DNA of 60,000 nt from Owenia fusiformis (taxonomy: Eukaryota; Annelida; Polychaeta; Sabellida; Oweniidae), in contig CAIIXF020000006.1 of the NCBI GenBank assembly GCA_903813345.2, positions 39,337,936-39,397,935 of the forward strand, in the 5' to 3' direction. Shown in pieces: positions 21,245 to 52,026 of this stretch; position 1 is the stretch's first letter; the number at the start of each line of letters is the position of its first letter. The notes beneath the pieces were generated by a model that searched no databases, was not told where the DNA came from, and saw only the letters and a program-made list of their open reading frames with translations. Both the position numbers and the translations under genes were made by a program.

Positions 21245-24200
21245 ATGAGAAACAAAAGAAAAAAGCAAAGTATTCTACCATTGACTGTGTTGGTTGTAAT
21301 TCTGTTCTATTTAACACATTATGCGCATGTGAAGCATGCCCAAAGATCAGCGGTGAAAAGCAGTAGATACAGGAGATCAACCGACCAGGTCCATGATCAC
21401 ATCGATATAGATGATGCTGAACACGACGAAAAAATTGATGATCTTGAACGTGACACACCAGCTGATTCAGTGGATATTGAGCGTGACACATCAACTGACC
21501 CAGTGGATATTGAGCGTGACACATCAACTGACCAAGTGGATATTGAGAGTGACACATCAACTGACCAAGTTGATAGCGAGCGTGACACATCAACTGACCC
21601 AGCGGATATTGAGCATGACACATCAACTGACCCAGTGGATATTGAGCGTGACACATCAACTGACCAAGTGGATATTGAGAGTGACACATCAACTGACCAA
21701 GTTGATAGCGAGCGTGACACATCAGCTGACCCAGCGGATATTGAGCGTGACACATCAACTGACCCAGTGGAGATTGAGCGTGACACATCAACTGATCGAG
21801 CAGATGATCCTGAACACATCGGGAAGAATCAACAACTCGAACCTAAATGCGAAGCGACAATTGTTCTACCTGATCCTGGAAATGACACAATAATTGATGC
21901 AGGCGAATCTGAACGTGACGAAATAATTGATCATCTTGTCCCCGGACGTGACACGGCAATTGATCAAGTCGCTCCTGAAAGTAAAAAAACAATTCGCTCT
22001 GTCAATGCTGAACGTAACGTTACAATTGATCAAGTCGAGTCTGAATATAAGACGACTATCAAGCCAGTTGACCCTGAACATGAGACAACAATTGATTCTG
22101 TTTATCCTGAAGGTGAGACAATAGTTGATTCTGTTTATCCTGAACGTGTCATTACAATCAATCCAGCCGATCGCGAACATGAAACAACAATTTATTCTGT
22201 TGATGCAGAATTTGCTGAAGTAATTGATCAAGACGATTCTGAACAAGAGAGGACAATCAATCCAGTCGATACTGAACGTGAGACAACTATTGATTCTGTT
22301 GATGCTAAACGGAGAATAACTATCGATTCTGTTGATGCTAAACGGAGAATAACTATCGATTCTGTTGATGCTGAACGTGACGTAGCAATCGATCAGTTTG
22401 ATCCTGAACATGAGACGACAATCAATCCAGTTCATCCTGAACGTGAGACAACAATTGATAATGTGTATGCTCAACATGACCTAACATTTGATCTTGTTGA
22501 TCCTGAACAAGAGAGGACAATCAATCCAAACGATCCTGACCGTGAGACAACTATTGATTCTGTTGATCATGAACGTTACATAGCAACTGATCAATTCGAT
22601 CCTGATCATAAGACGACAATTAATCGAATCGAGCCAGGACATGAAACAACTGATTCTGTTGATGCTGAGTACGACGTATTGATCGATCAAGTTGATCCAG
22701 AACATGAGACGACAAGCAATCCTATTGATCCTGAAAGTGAGACAACTATTGATTCTGTTGATCCTGCAGGAAACGTATCAGACGATGAAGTTACTGTTAG
22801 TCTACTTGATAATGAAACTGTTACTGGTACTATCAATACACCGGATAACCTTACAATTAGTACTGCATCTCTAGATGACCTAAACAGCTGCGGCTATGAT
22901 ATTTCTACTTACACGTGTATGGAGAATACTTGCAGAGGAAGATGTGGGCAGATTAACAATTATACGAATGCCTTGTGGCTCTGTTCTTGTGATGCGGCGT
23001 GCCACGTCTATGGAGATTGTTGCAAGGACTTTAACGATGTTTGCGGCAACCGTACATATAGCATCGAGATGGAGGAATCTTTCGTTTGCAAAAATATAGG
23101 AGATGGTCAATACGTATATATGAAGCAATCCTGCCGACCCGACTACAATAATGTAGATATCATTCAGAAATGTTACGGGGAGGATGGTGTCGAGGGAATC
23201 ATACCAGTCACTGACGAACTGACAAACGTTGTCTATGTCAATTATTTTTGCGCTATGTGTAATCGTGTCAATGAAAACGTTGTTCCTTGGAAAATATTAG
23301 TCCAATGTAAAATGAATACCCCACAATTCCCCATATCAGGCAATGATTATTTCATCCGGTTGGTAATTATGGCGCAGAGATCGGGAAGAACGTGTTTGAT
23401 TTCCAAAGCTCCAAAGGATGAAGGTTTATATATGCGACGACCCTGTATTTCTATTTCACCGACTCAATGCAGAAATGGATGCAAAGATGAGGGTATTTTA
23501 GAAGCCTGTAAAACTGGAGTTCGAGACCCACAAACTTTCAAAACTGGAGGTATGATTCTAAGAAATGCGCATTGTCTACAATGTCTCAATTTGGCGGAGA
23601 GTCGAGACTGTGACAGTTATAGAATGCCGAATGAAGGCAATAAGATATCCAACTTCTTTGCTTACTCCGTATTGGTTGATGTAATCAGTGATTCTGGTTC
23701 CGTATTGCAGATCAAGGCAGATTCGGCTATCGCGGGCGTTGATTCTGCTGTAAAGGTGAAAGGCGCGGAAATAAGTATAACGAAATGTCCAAGTCGGTTT
23801 AAACTTATCAAAAATGAATGCGTGTTACATGAGACCCAATTAAAGGTATTCTGTAGAATCCCAAAAGGAAACAACAATGCAGAAAATATCAAAGCACGCG
23901 TGACCAAGGCGATTACAGAAATGTTCGATATCATTGGTATTCTTTTTGTAAAGGCTCTGCCTGATGGTTTCGTCCATTGCCATTTCTTTGCCGCGTTCCA
24001 TAATGAAACACTTGATTGGAAGACTAAGTTTAATCTAAATGAGAAAACCCTTCAGCAATCGCTTCCTCCTGTCGGTTCAACTTCAGATGAACGCTATTGT
24101 ACATATGAGAAAGATGGGACCGAATTGACCCTCGCGAATCTGGTTTTGGGTCAGCCTCCAACGGAAGGCCAATTGTCGACATTAGAGATATCGCACTCGC

Positions 24201-24310
24201 CTAGTGGCAACGGTCGTATTACGAGTACTGGAATCAGGCTCTGTTCAGGCATGCTTGGACTTGTTTCTGTCTGGCTCGTTTTTGCTTTCACCAGTTCAAC
24301 GATAAATTAA
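21245..24310 (+). CDS. Surface protein: acidic 11-residue repeats, somatomedin-B domain, Cys-rich region
   Basis: A single 1021-codon ORF with no introns seen. After a basic Lys-Arg-Lys-Lys, residues about 9-27 are hydrophobic (signal peptide or signal anchor). Residues about 60-525 are roughly 40 units of 11 residues, Asp/Glu/Thr-rich (typical unit DPEHETTIDSV; DTSTDPVDIER in the first third). Residues about 547-592 match a somatomedin-B domain, with the diagnostic Cys-Ser-Cys-Asp and Gly-Asp-Cys-Cys-Lys-Asp-Phe. A further Cys-rich stretch to about 800, including Cys-Ala-Met-Cys-Asn, resembles the extracellular part of some invertebrate somatomedin-B receptors, from memory of that architecture. 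The last about 25 residues are hydrophobic and could be a GPI-anchor signal or membrane segment; there is no seven-helix region. Function is not assigned; an extended stalk with a protein-binding head at the cell surface is inferred. Confidence 0.82.
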   Translation: MRNKRKKQSILPLTVLVVILFYLTHYAHVKHAQRSAVKSSRYRRSTDQVHDHIDIDDAEHDEKIDDLERDTPADSVDIERDTSTDPVDIERDTSTDQVDIESDTSTDQVDSERDTSTDPADIEHDTSTDPVDIERDTSTDQVDIESDTSTDQVDSERDTSADPADIERDTSTDPVEIERDTSTDRADDPEHIGKNQQLEPKCEATIVLPDPGNDTIIDAGESERDEIIDHLVPGRDTAIDQVAPESKKTIRSVNAERNVTIDQVESEYKTTIKPVDPEHETTIDSVYPEGETIVDSVYPERVITINPADREHETTIYSVDAEFAEVIDQDDSEQERTINPVDTERETTIDSVDAKRRITIDSVDAKRRITIDSVDAERDVAIDQFDPEHETTINPVHPERETTIDNVYAQHDLTFDLVDPEQERTINPNDPDRETTIDSVDHERYIATDQFDPDHKTTINRIEPGHETTDSVDAEYDVLIDQVDPEHETTSNPIDPESETTIDSVDPAGNVSDDEVTVSLLDNETVTGTINTPDNLTISTASLDDLNSCGYDISTYTCMENTCRGRCGQINNYTNALWLCSCDAACHVYGDCCKDFNDVCGNRTYSIEMEESFVCKNIGDGQYVYMKQSCRPDYNNVDIIQKCYGEDGVEGIIPVTDELTNVVYVNYFCAMCNRVNENVVPWKILVQCKMNTPQFPISGNDYFIRLVIMAQRSGRTCLISKAPKDEGLYMRRPCISISPTQCRNGCKDEGILEACKTGVRDPQTFKTGGMILRNAHCLQCLNLAESRDCDSYRMPNEGNKISNFFAYSVLVDVISDSGSVLQIKADSAIAGVDSAVKVKGAEISITKCPSRFKLIKNECVLHETQLKVFCRIPKGNNNAENIKARVTKAITEMFDIIGILFVKALPDGFVHCHFFAAFHNETLDWKTKFNLNEKTLQQSLPPVGSTSDERYCTYEKDGTELTLANLVLGQPPTEGQLSTLEISHSPSGNGRITSTGIRLCSGMLGLVSVWLVFAFTSSTIN
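21465..22775 (+). repeat. Coding 33-bp minisatellite with higher-order duplication
   Basis: About 40 units of 33 bp (11 codons) inside the somatomedin-B ORF. The first part (21470-21800) is nearly identical between units and shows a four-unit (132 bp) higher-order repeat. The later part has diverged but keeps period and frame. Several other frames stay open across it only because 33 is a multiple of three. Confidence 0.9.
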
Positions 24311-24612
24311 TCTTCGAGAATAGGATAAGTCCTTTGTTCAGGCATGAATCATGTCTTAAAAAGCTAAGAATTGTCTGTCGGGAATCTGGTTGTGGGTCAG
24401 CCTACAACGGAAGGCCAATTGTCGACATTAGAGAAATCGCACTCGTCTAGTGACAACGGTCGTACTACGAGTGATGGGACAAGGCTCTGGTCAGGTTTGT
24501 ATGGTTTCGTTCTGCATCGCTCGTTTTTGCTACTTGTTCAACGATGAGAACTTGATTGAGAAGCCCTTTGTCCAGGCATGAATCGTGTCTTAAGAAAGCT
24601 AAGAATGAGAAT
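24137..24612. repeat. Tandem duplication of the 3' end of the somatomedin-B gene
   Basis: The last about 170 bp of the CDS plus about 65 bp of 3' flank (24137-24376) recur immediately downstream (24377-24612), with blocks such as AACGGAAGGCCAATTGTCGA and GGCATGAATC. The second copy has substitutions and indels that break the frame. Confidence 0.85.
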
Positions 24613-25645
24613 GGTTCTATGATGCGATTTATTTTTGCTCTGCATTGGTGGGAGAGATTGAAAATATGAGAATGTACGAAGGCTTTAAGAATCTGATCTG
24701 CCTACAAAGATTGACTTGTTCCAAATTGCCTGATGAATCGTTTCCTCATTGTAAATGTCGTTTGCACTTTAAGTTATAATGAAAATTATTTTGAGGTATT
24801 CCTAAGCTATTCGCAATCGCTCATTTAACTATCTACAAAAATACTTATAAAAATTCTAATTTTGCCATATATTTCTATGTTCATTATTTTATTTTCGATA
24901 AAAAAATAGAAAAAATCATGAAATATATTATTGAAATATGGAAAGACATTGTTCTTGTTTATGAAATAAATGTATATAAATTATCTAACACAGATGCATG
25001 ATAAAAATGATAGAAACCAATGAGGAGGATAAACATCATATCCGATTATTTTCTTAATAATTAATTAATTAATTATTTTCTTAGGGTATCATTAGTAACC
25101 GAGACAACACAAGTCCCAAGTCTGTATATCTACTCTCATTTCTTCACATAGTTAGTCACCACATTTTGCACATATATTCCTTGGAGAAATCCTAACATAG
25201 AATTTTATTGGTTTTGATATACTAAAACCAATTTTATTATATGGATGTGAAACGGATGCCCAAATCCTCCAGGATGTACCTTTAAATACAGCTATTTTGG
25301 AATACTTTGATGTAAACAGAGTTAATATAAGAAGTTACAAAAAACATTGAGCTAATAAACAAGTAAGTATAAAATAGTAAGATTAATTAGGAGAGTAAAG
25401 TTACAGGCAGTTAGTAGAAGTCAGTTGACCTCAGAGATTAGACTAGATAGAGTTTAGAGAGAGTGTATATTGAGAACCTGACCTGAGATGAGATATGAAA
25501 TAATTGATAATCACAATTAGAAACCTAGAATAAGAAGCTATATTGAAGAACAATACACAAGAAACAAGCTGTAGAAAAATATTAGATCAGCATCAACAGA
25601 TCGTAGATTCGTTACGGGGCGCTCCCTACACAGGGAGATATGCCG
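24613..25645. other. Intergenic, no gene seen
   Basis: AT-rich with short runs such as TTAATTAATTAATTA near 25060. No ORF, RNA gene or clear repeat family is recognisable. Confidence 0.45.
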
Positions 25646-25647
25646 AT

Positions 25648-25768
25648 CACTCAATTAGTACAAAATTAGTACTAAATTAGCACTCGTGGCATGAGTGCTC
25701 ATGAGCGCGCTTTTGGCAGAGTGCTAATTTATTACTAATTGAGTGCTATTTTAGTACTAATTTTGTGA
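25648..25768. repeat. Foldback repeat of TTAGTACTAATT words
   Basis: ACTCAATTAGTACAAAATTA... at the left pairs with ...TAGTACTAATTTTGTG at the right, around a short loop containing GAGTGCTCATGAGCGCGC. Confidence 0.6.
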
Positions 25769-25954
25769 AAAATAAGGGTTTAATTTAGTATTCATTTAGC
25801 ACCAAAATATTTTTCATTAACTAAATAATAAGCACTCAGTAGGTATCATTCTAGCTGGGATACAATTCGCATGCTACTTTCAATTTCGTTATTTAGACTT
25901 ACTCCCCAGGCCCGTAGCCGGGGGGGGGGGGCTTGGGGGCCCGTGGGATATCTC

Positions 25955-26405
25955 CTAAAAAATAGATAAATACATTAATCATTTATTTTGATCCTCGAAT
26001 TGCCCAGAACGCACTAAATCAGCCCAAAAATCCTAACTTTTTCAGGGCAGCATGCCCCTGATTTTTTTTAAATAAATCATATATTGTGATCCTAGTATCG
26101 CTCAGAACGTGTCAAATAAGCCTAAAAATTCGATTTTTTAAAATACGTAAATCATATATTTTGATCCCTAGAACGATCAGAATCGCCCAGAATGCGCTAA
26201 AAAAGCCTAAAAATCAGTTTTTTAAATACGCGAATCATATATTTTGATCCTCTAGAATCGCTCAGAATGCACCAGAATTGCCCAGAATCCGCCAAATAAG
26301 CCTAAAGATTAATTTTTTTGAAATACGTATACCATATGTTTTGATCCTAGAATCGCTCAGAACGCACTAAATCAGCCCAAAACTCCTAAATTTTCCGGGG
26401 GAGCA
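25955..26405. repeat. Degenerate tandem repeat, 80-90 bp unit, about 5 copies
   Basis: Units share TTTTGATCCT, GAATCGCTCAGAACGC and TAAATCAGCC / AAATAAGCCTAAA blocks. A GGCCCGTAGCCGG fragment with a G-run precedes it at 25908-25930. Confidence 0.7.
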
Positions 26406-26720
26406 TGCTCTCTGGCTACATCACTCACAAGCTATTATTTTACAGGCCATGATAATTTGGCTGGAATTTTGTTCTGTCTAAATCAACTAACTAGTCATTT
26501 TAACACCATGAGGGAATTTCTGGGCCATTTTCAAAATTTGGGCCCTTATTTTCTTCTGTGCAAGCGCGGAAATTTTCGGGTCCCCTCCCTTGTTTTCGTG
26601 GCCACCCCTGGTGTCTTGTTAATAACACCCTTGTGGTCACAATGCGAAGTTGATTAAGTATGAAAACATTTTTGTGTGTGGATGAGGGGGGGGGGGGATT
26701 CGAGAACGCCCCTTACCCTA

Positions 26721-27518
26721 CTATCACACCAAACTAGTTTTCACTACGTTCTCGAAAACGGGCTTCAACTGTGTACGAACGGACTGGACGTACCTAGAAC
26801 CGTTTGGGGTCTATTTACAAACTTCATCGAACGTACTCGAACGGGTAGGTCCCCTAGAACTTAGAACATACTCAAAATGTTCTCGTGGTCGATACGTTCT
26901 ACAATTAGAACGAGTGACAACGTACTAACGACGAGCTGGACGTACTACGAACGGAACCGTCGTACTTCAATCCTACTAGGGACGTTTTAACAACGAGTTG
27001 AACTGTCTGAGGACGTATTGAGAACGAGGTAGAACTAATTGCAAACGGGTTTAAACTGATTAAGAACGTATTTAAGACTGCTTATGAACGAGTTAGCAAA
27101 AATATAGCTTTCACACCAAACAAGTTGCCACTGCGTTCTTCAAAACTGGTTTTAAACTGTGTGCGAACGGAATGAACGTAGCTGCAGCTTTCTAAGGTCT
27201 ATCTACGAACTTCATGAACGTTCTCAGACGGGAAGGTGATTGTAGAATTTTGAATCGATTCAAAATTCGATGGCGACCATACCGTTCTGAAATCAGGTCA
27301 TGATGACCTTCTAGACTAAGGGACGCGTTATACGACGTTGCACACCGACCTGGTGCGACCTGAACGAACTGCAAATGAGATGGACGTATTGAAGACTGTT
27401 TATGAACGATGTAGCTAATCATTTTAGACATATTTCCCGACCACAGCCAGATAGAGCCCGTTTTACGACTTTTTCGTAGGACTGGCAAGAACGGGTAAGA
27501 ACTAGTTTGGTGTGATAG
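26721..27518. mobile_element. 0.8 kb inverted-repeat element (CTATCACACCAAACTAGTT ends)
   Basis: Left end CTATCACACCAAACTAGTT at 26721 and its complement at 27494-27518. Two related halves of about 390 bp (starting 26721 and about 27113) give an internal tandem duplication. GAACG/CGTTC words recur throughout. Fragments of the GTAGCCAGG family flank it (G-run before, CAAATCCTGGCTACGGGC after), so it appears inserted into an older repeat. No coding frame. Confidence 0.65.
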
Positions 27519-27735
27519 GGGGGGTAACCAAATCCTGGCTACGGGCATGCTCCCATATCAGCTTACAGCTGTCCCACATATAGAACTGACTTACCATGAC
27601 ATTTCTCGTATTATACAACTTACCTCATCTTTCACTTATTCAATGTAACAAAGCTGTGTATATATATATATATATGCACTTTTCTCAAAAATGTTCATTT
27701 GAAATAGAATACTGTACTGCAGTATAGGGTAAGAG

Positions 27736-27933
27736 CAGGCCTTAGCAAGGGGGGTTCGCAGGGTTCGTGCGAACCCCACACCTGACCAAAAATTCTTTCA
27801 AAATCATGCAGTTTTTCACCATTTTGAGCACTTTTCAAGTGATTTTAGCCATATTTTGGCCAAAATTGGCAAATGTGAACCCCCTCAAAATTTTTGAAAA
27901 CTGACCCCCCCTGGCAAATCCCGGCTACGAGCC
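27736..27933. mobile_element. GGCCCGTAGCCAGG-family MITE, copy B
   Basis: Orientation is opposite to copy A. It contains the core AAAATCATGCAGTTTTTCAC and ends CAAATCCCGGCTACGAGCC. Confidence 0.75.
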
Positions 27934-28233
27934 CATAAGAGTAATGTGAACATAGGACAATTAAACTTTTGAACTTATGAAATAATTATAATCAATAACA
28001 ATGCTGACCACTAGTTTACAAAGTACACAAAACTACAACTATTAATGCTTTATAGTTTATTTAATTTTATTCTCATAACCATTGTATAAAATAAAATATA
28101 AATAATTTCTAGATACATTAAAGCATGTATGCATGTGGACGGATATATTTGACAAATATAGTATGGACTCCTAGAGGTTTCACTTTGGACGGATTTCTTG
28201 AATACTTTGACAATAAAGGATAGAATACATAGA

Positions 28234-28374
28234 GATTATCCTATATGAGGTTCAGGATATTGGGATTATCCCGAGGCCAATATAATATATTTGCCCGAGG
28301 GCCGCAGGTCCCGAGGGAAAATATATTATATTGGCCAAGGGATAATCCCAATATTCTGAACCGACTATAGGATA
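28234..28374. repeat. Large foldback palindrome, about 65-bp arms
   Basis: Nearly the whole 140 bp folds on itself: GGATATTGGGATTATCCCGA pairs with the complement near 28338, and GGCCAATATAATATAT pairs with ATATATTATATTGGCC. The loop is only a few bases (CGCAGG). Confidence 0.85.
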
Positions 28375-28665
28375 ATATGTTTATCCCATACCAATCTTGG
28401 TCATCTGGTTCACATTTTTCAATCGTGGAAATATTTTAGAATATCCATGTCCAGTTTTGTTTTCTTGGCCGTGGGCGGATTTTTCTGTTCTCTCAAATAT
28501 TCCAAAATTTATTTTCTCGAATTTTTGATTGATTAAGTGGATGCTCCTTCCCTTTTTTAAACCATAAAACAGATCCCGATTGTCTGTGTTTTCTCCATTG
28601 TCGTTTAAAATCATTACGCGAACGTTACAAATTATGAACAAATATGCGAGCGGCGATTATGACGT

Positions 28666-28726
28666 AGCGGGCAGATATACTATATCTGCCCGCTCGGAGC
28701 GGGACGTAAAGCTATATCTGCCCGCT
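28666..28726. repeat. AGCGGGCAGATATA palindrome with a third half
   Basis: AGCGGGCAGATATA and TATATCTGCCCGCT face each other across one base at 28666-28694, and a further TATATCTGCCCGCT lies at 28713-28726. Confidence 0.8.
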
Positions 28727-29039
28727 GATGAAAATATAAGTTTTTACAAACCGGCTTTATGTACCTATAACACGTCCAAGTATGGGATAAAGAAAAATAT
28801 TAGATATACTAGTAGTTAATATCACAATATTATTTCTTAAATCATTTCTGACAAAGAAAACACTTGAACACCATCAGCAGCAGCAGATATCTATAGTTTC
28901 ATCGATGATAACATATTAGTTTATAGAAATAATGACATATGCATGACCCATGAGCACATTGCACACATAAAATATAACAATATTGTACAGGTCATATAAT
29001 TGAACCAAACATGTATAAAAGGTGGAATGTTAATTATAT

Positions 29040-29128
29040 TAAGGGATATTTTAGTAAAAATGTTTGACTTTCTCAACAGATGTTTGCCAATTATCCTTCC
29101 ATCTGTCTTCTGCTACAATCAGTTTCTG
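29040..29128 (-). repeat. Partial copy of the last CCDC180 exon, downstream of the gene
   Basis: Matches 29160-29252. On the minus strand it reads 26 codons including the stop with five synonymous and three amino-acid changes relative to the true last exon. It lies 3' of the real stop codon, so it is not translated in the main transcript. Confidence 0.8.
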
Positions 29129-29129
29129 T

Positions 29130-29135
29130 TTTATT
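29130..29135 (-). terminator. Candidate polyadenylation signal for CCDC180
   Basis: AATAAA on the minus strand, 35 bases after the TAA stop at 29170. Confidence 0.45.
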
Positions 29136-29169
29136 ATATGTTGAATGTTTGATTACATTAAGGGATATT

Positions 29170-49600
<20,431 letters not shown>

Positions 49601-49689
49601 CTACAAGCAAATATTTAACAAACTTATTTTCAATAAATAGTATATAAATTATTCAATAAAAAAATCATTGGAACAATTGTGAAAAGAAT

Positions 49690-49952
49690 CTTTCAAAGGG
49701 CATTTGCTAGTATTTTCAAAAATGTTCTATGGGGGGGGGGGTTATTTGACAATTTTGGCCAAAATCACCTAAAAAATGCTCAAAACAGGGAAAAACTGTT
49801 CTGAACTTTACAGACCCATAGCCTGGGGGGGTTGCAGGGTTTGGGCAAACCCCCCCCCCCTGGCCTAAAATTAAATGTGAACCCCTTGGAAATGAACAAC
49901 CCTTGGAAAACTAACCCACCCCCTCCCTTGGCAAATCCTGGCTACAGGCCTG
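49690..49952. mobile_element. GGCCCGTAGCCAGG-family MITE, copy F (rearranged)
   Basis: Two partial units: 49690-49800 (G-run, AATTTTGGCCAAAATCACCT core) and 49811-49952 (CAGACCCATAGCCTGG start, CAAATCCTGGCTACAGGCCTG end). It lies just upstream of the first CCDC180 exon found. Confidence 0.65.
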
Positions 49953-50159
49953 CTTTATATGATCAAAGCAATGCCTTAAATAGCTATAATTATTTATTGA
50001 TCAAAACAATGACAGCTTTTCTCAGCATGAACCTAGATTTTAACTGTTTGATTAATTTTACATGTATTAGTATATATCAATAAGATTATTGGAGATTATT
50101 AATTAAATATGGCTGATTGCCATTTTCCAGATTTTCATATTTAGTTTTTCATACTTAAA

Positions 50160-50925
50160 TTTTCATATTTTAATATCTAAATTTTGATTTTTACATTTTA
50201 ATGTAATTTACATTTTCAATATCACTGTATTCTAATCACGTCTATATTTATATTTATTTACATTTTCATTATTATTGTATTCTAATCACGTCTATATATT
50301 TATATTTATTTATATTTTCATTATTATTGTATTCTAATCACGTCTATATTTATATTTATTTATATTTTCATTATTATTGTATTCTAATCACGTCTATATT
50401 TATATTTATTTATTTTTTCATTATTATTGTATTCTAATCACGTCTATATTTATATTTATTTATATTTTCATTATTATTGTATTCTAATCACGTCTATATT
50501 TATATTTATTTATATTTTCATTATTATTGTATTCTAATCACGTCTATATTTATATTTATTTATATTTTCATTATTATTGTATTCTAATCACGTCTATATT
50601 TATATTTATTTATATTTTCATTATTATTGTATTCTAATCACGTCTATATTTATATTTATTTATATTTTCATTATTATTGTATTCTAATCACGTCTATATT
50701 TATATTTATTTATATTTTCATTATTATTGTATTCTAATCACGTCTATATTTATATTTATTTATATTTTCATTATTATTGTATTCTAATCACGTCTATATT
50801 TATATTTATTTATATTTTCATTATTATTGTATTCTAATCACGTCTATATTTATATTTATTTATATTTTCATTATTATTGTATTCTAATCATGTCTATATT
50901 TATATTTTCATTTTTATTTTATTAG
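50160..50925. repeat. 50-bp AT-rich minisatellite, about 15 copies
   Basis: Exact period of 50 from about 50290 to 50890 (core GTATTCTAATCACGTCTATA), nearly invariant in the middle and diverged at the left edge. Confidence 0.92.
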
Positions 50926-51368
50926 GCCTAATATAGGATAACCTCTCTCTATTTACTGAAACCTATACAGAAAAAATGCAGTAAACATAAAAAATAAATC
51001 ATGATACATTTAATACTTTTGTGTTTTGTTCATTTTAAATAAGTATTTTTTGCAAAATGAGAGTTTAAAACCCATTAAACCAATAGCGCTAGGTGCATAC
51101 TCTAAATGAATCCTTTAAATATACTCTTTCACCTTTTAAGTGAAAGCACCATGGTTTAATTACTTTAATTGGTCATAGTGTATACACACATTGGAAGTCT
51201 GGGCCACATGCAAATATTAGCACGGCTCAGACTTACATTCGTCATATCTACTGAACTAGTTTGGTTTTGTGATGATTTATGTGTGATGTGATTGTCACAC
51301 TTTAATTTGGTTTATCGTATGATCTGTAAAATGAAGCCTTCTGATTGGTCAGTTCTTGTGCTGTACCA

Positions 51369-51619
51369 ATCTGTATTGCTACTGAGATTGTCCACATTGA
51401 TCATCTCTGTCGCAATACAGAAAATATTGGTATGGAAGGGACAATCTCAGTAGCAATACAGAGGATCACACGATAAAAACGTTATTGAATGATTTGAAGT
51501 GCAATACAGGATACATTCTGTCTCGATATTCTGTATTGGCACTCGACTTCGTCTCGTTCCAATACGGAATTTCTTGAGCAGAATATACCCTGTATTGCAC
51601 TTCAAATCATTCAATAACT
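51369..51619. repeat. Two adjacent foldback repeats sharing the word CAATACAG
   Basis: First: ATCTGTATTGCTACTGAGAT (51369) pairs with ATCTCAGTAGCAATACAGA (about 51446). Second: GTTATTGAATGATTTGAAGT (51481) pairs with ACTTCAAATCATTCAATAAC (51600-51619). Confidence 0.8.
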
Positions 51620-51808
51620 CATAGTATTATGATGGAAAGAATTACTGAAGATATTTTAATATTCATTTGTATAAATGTATCCACGAGAACTAGAAACTAG
51701 CCTATGTATCAGGGTATCAGTATTTCATCTTAAATTCACTATTATTTCACAAACTGATTTTATTCGCAAGTGAAATCCGTCAATATAATAGACTTCTTAC
51801 CAGACATG
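51620..51808. other. Short intergenic stretch
   Basis: Nothing recognisable. Confidence 0.4.
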
Positions 51809-52026
51809 TACAGTGAAACCTGTCTAAACTGAACACCTCTAGAACCAGCCGAAAATGTTCAGATTAGCAGGTGTTCACATTGGCAGGTGTTCATATTAGC
51901 AGGTGTTCACATTTCAAGGTTTATAAACATGCGAGTCAATTAGAGATTGGAAATTTTGCAGAGAAAAAGTGTTCACATTGAGAGGTATATGAATAAGGGA
52001 GGTGTTCAGATATAGAGGTTTTACTG
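51809..52026. mobile_element. ACAGTGAAACCTGTC interspersed element, compact copy
   Basis: Starts ACAGTGAAACCTGTC, contains three TAGCAGGTGTTCACAT-type units, and ends GAGGTTTTACTGT. Same family as 55477-56531, where the internal units are expanded. Confidence 0.7.

Noticed and set aside
21231-22477. Long minus-strand and alternative-frame ORFs with repeated peptides
   Set aside because: Shadows of the 33-bp coding minisatellite in the plus-strand gene.
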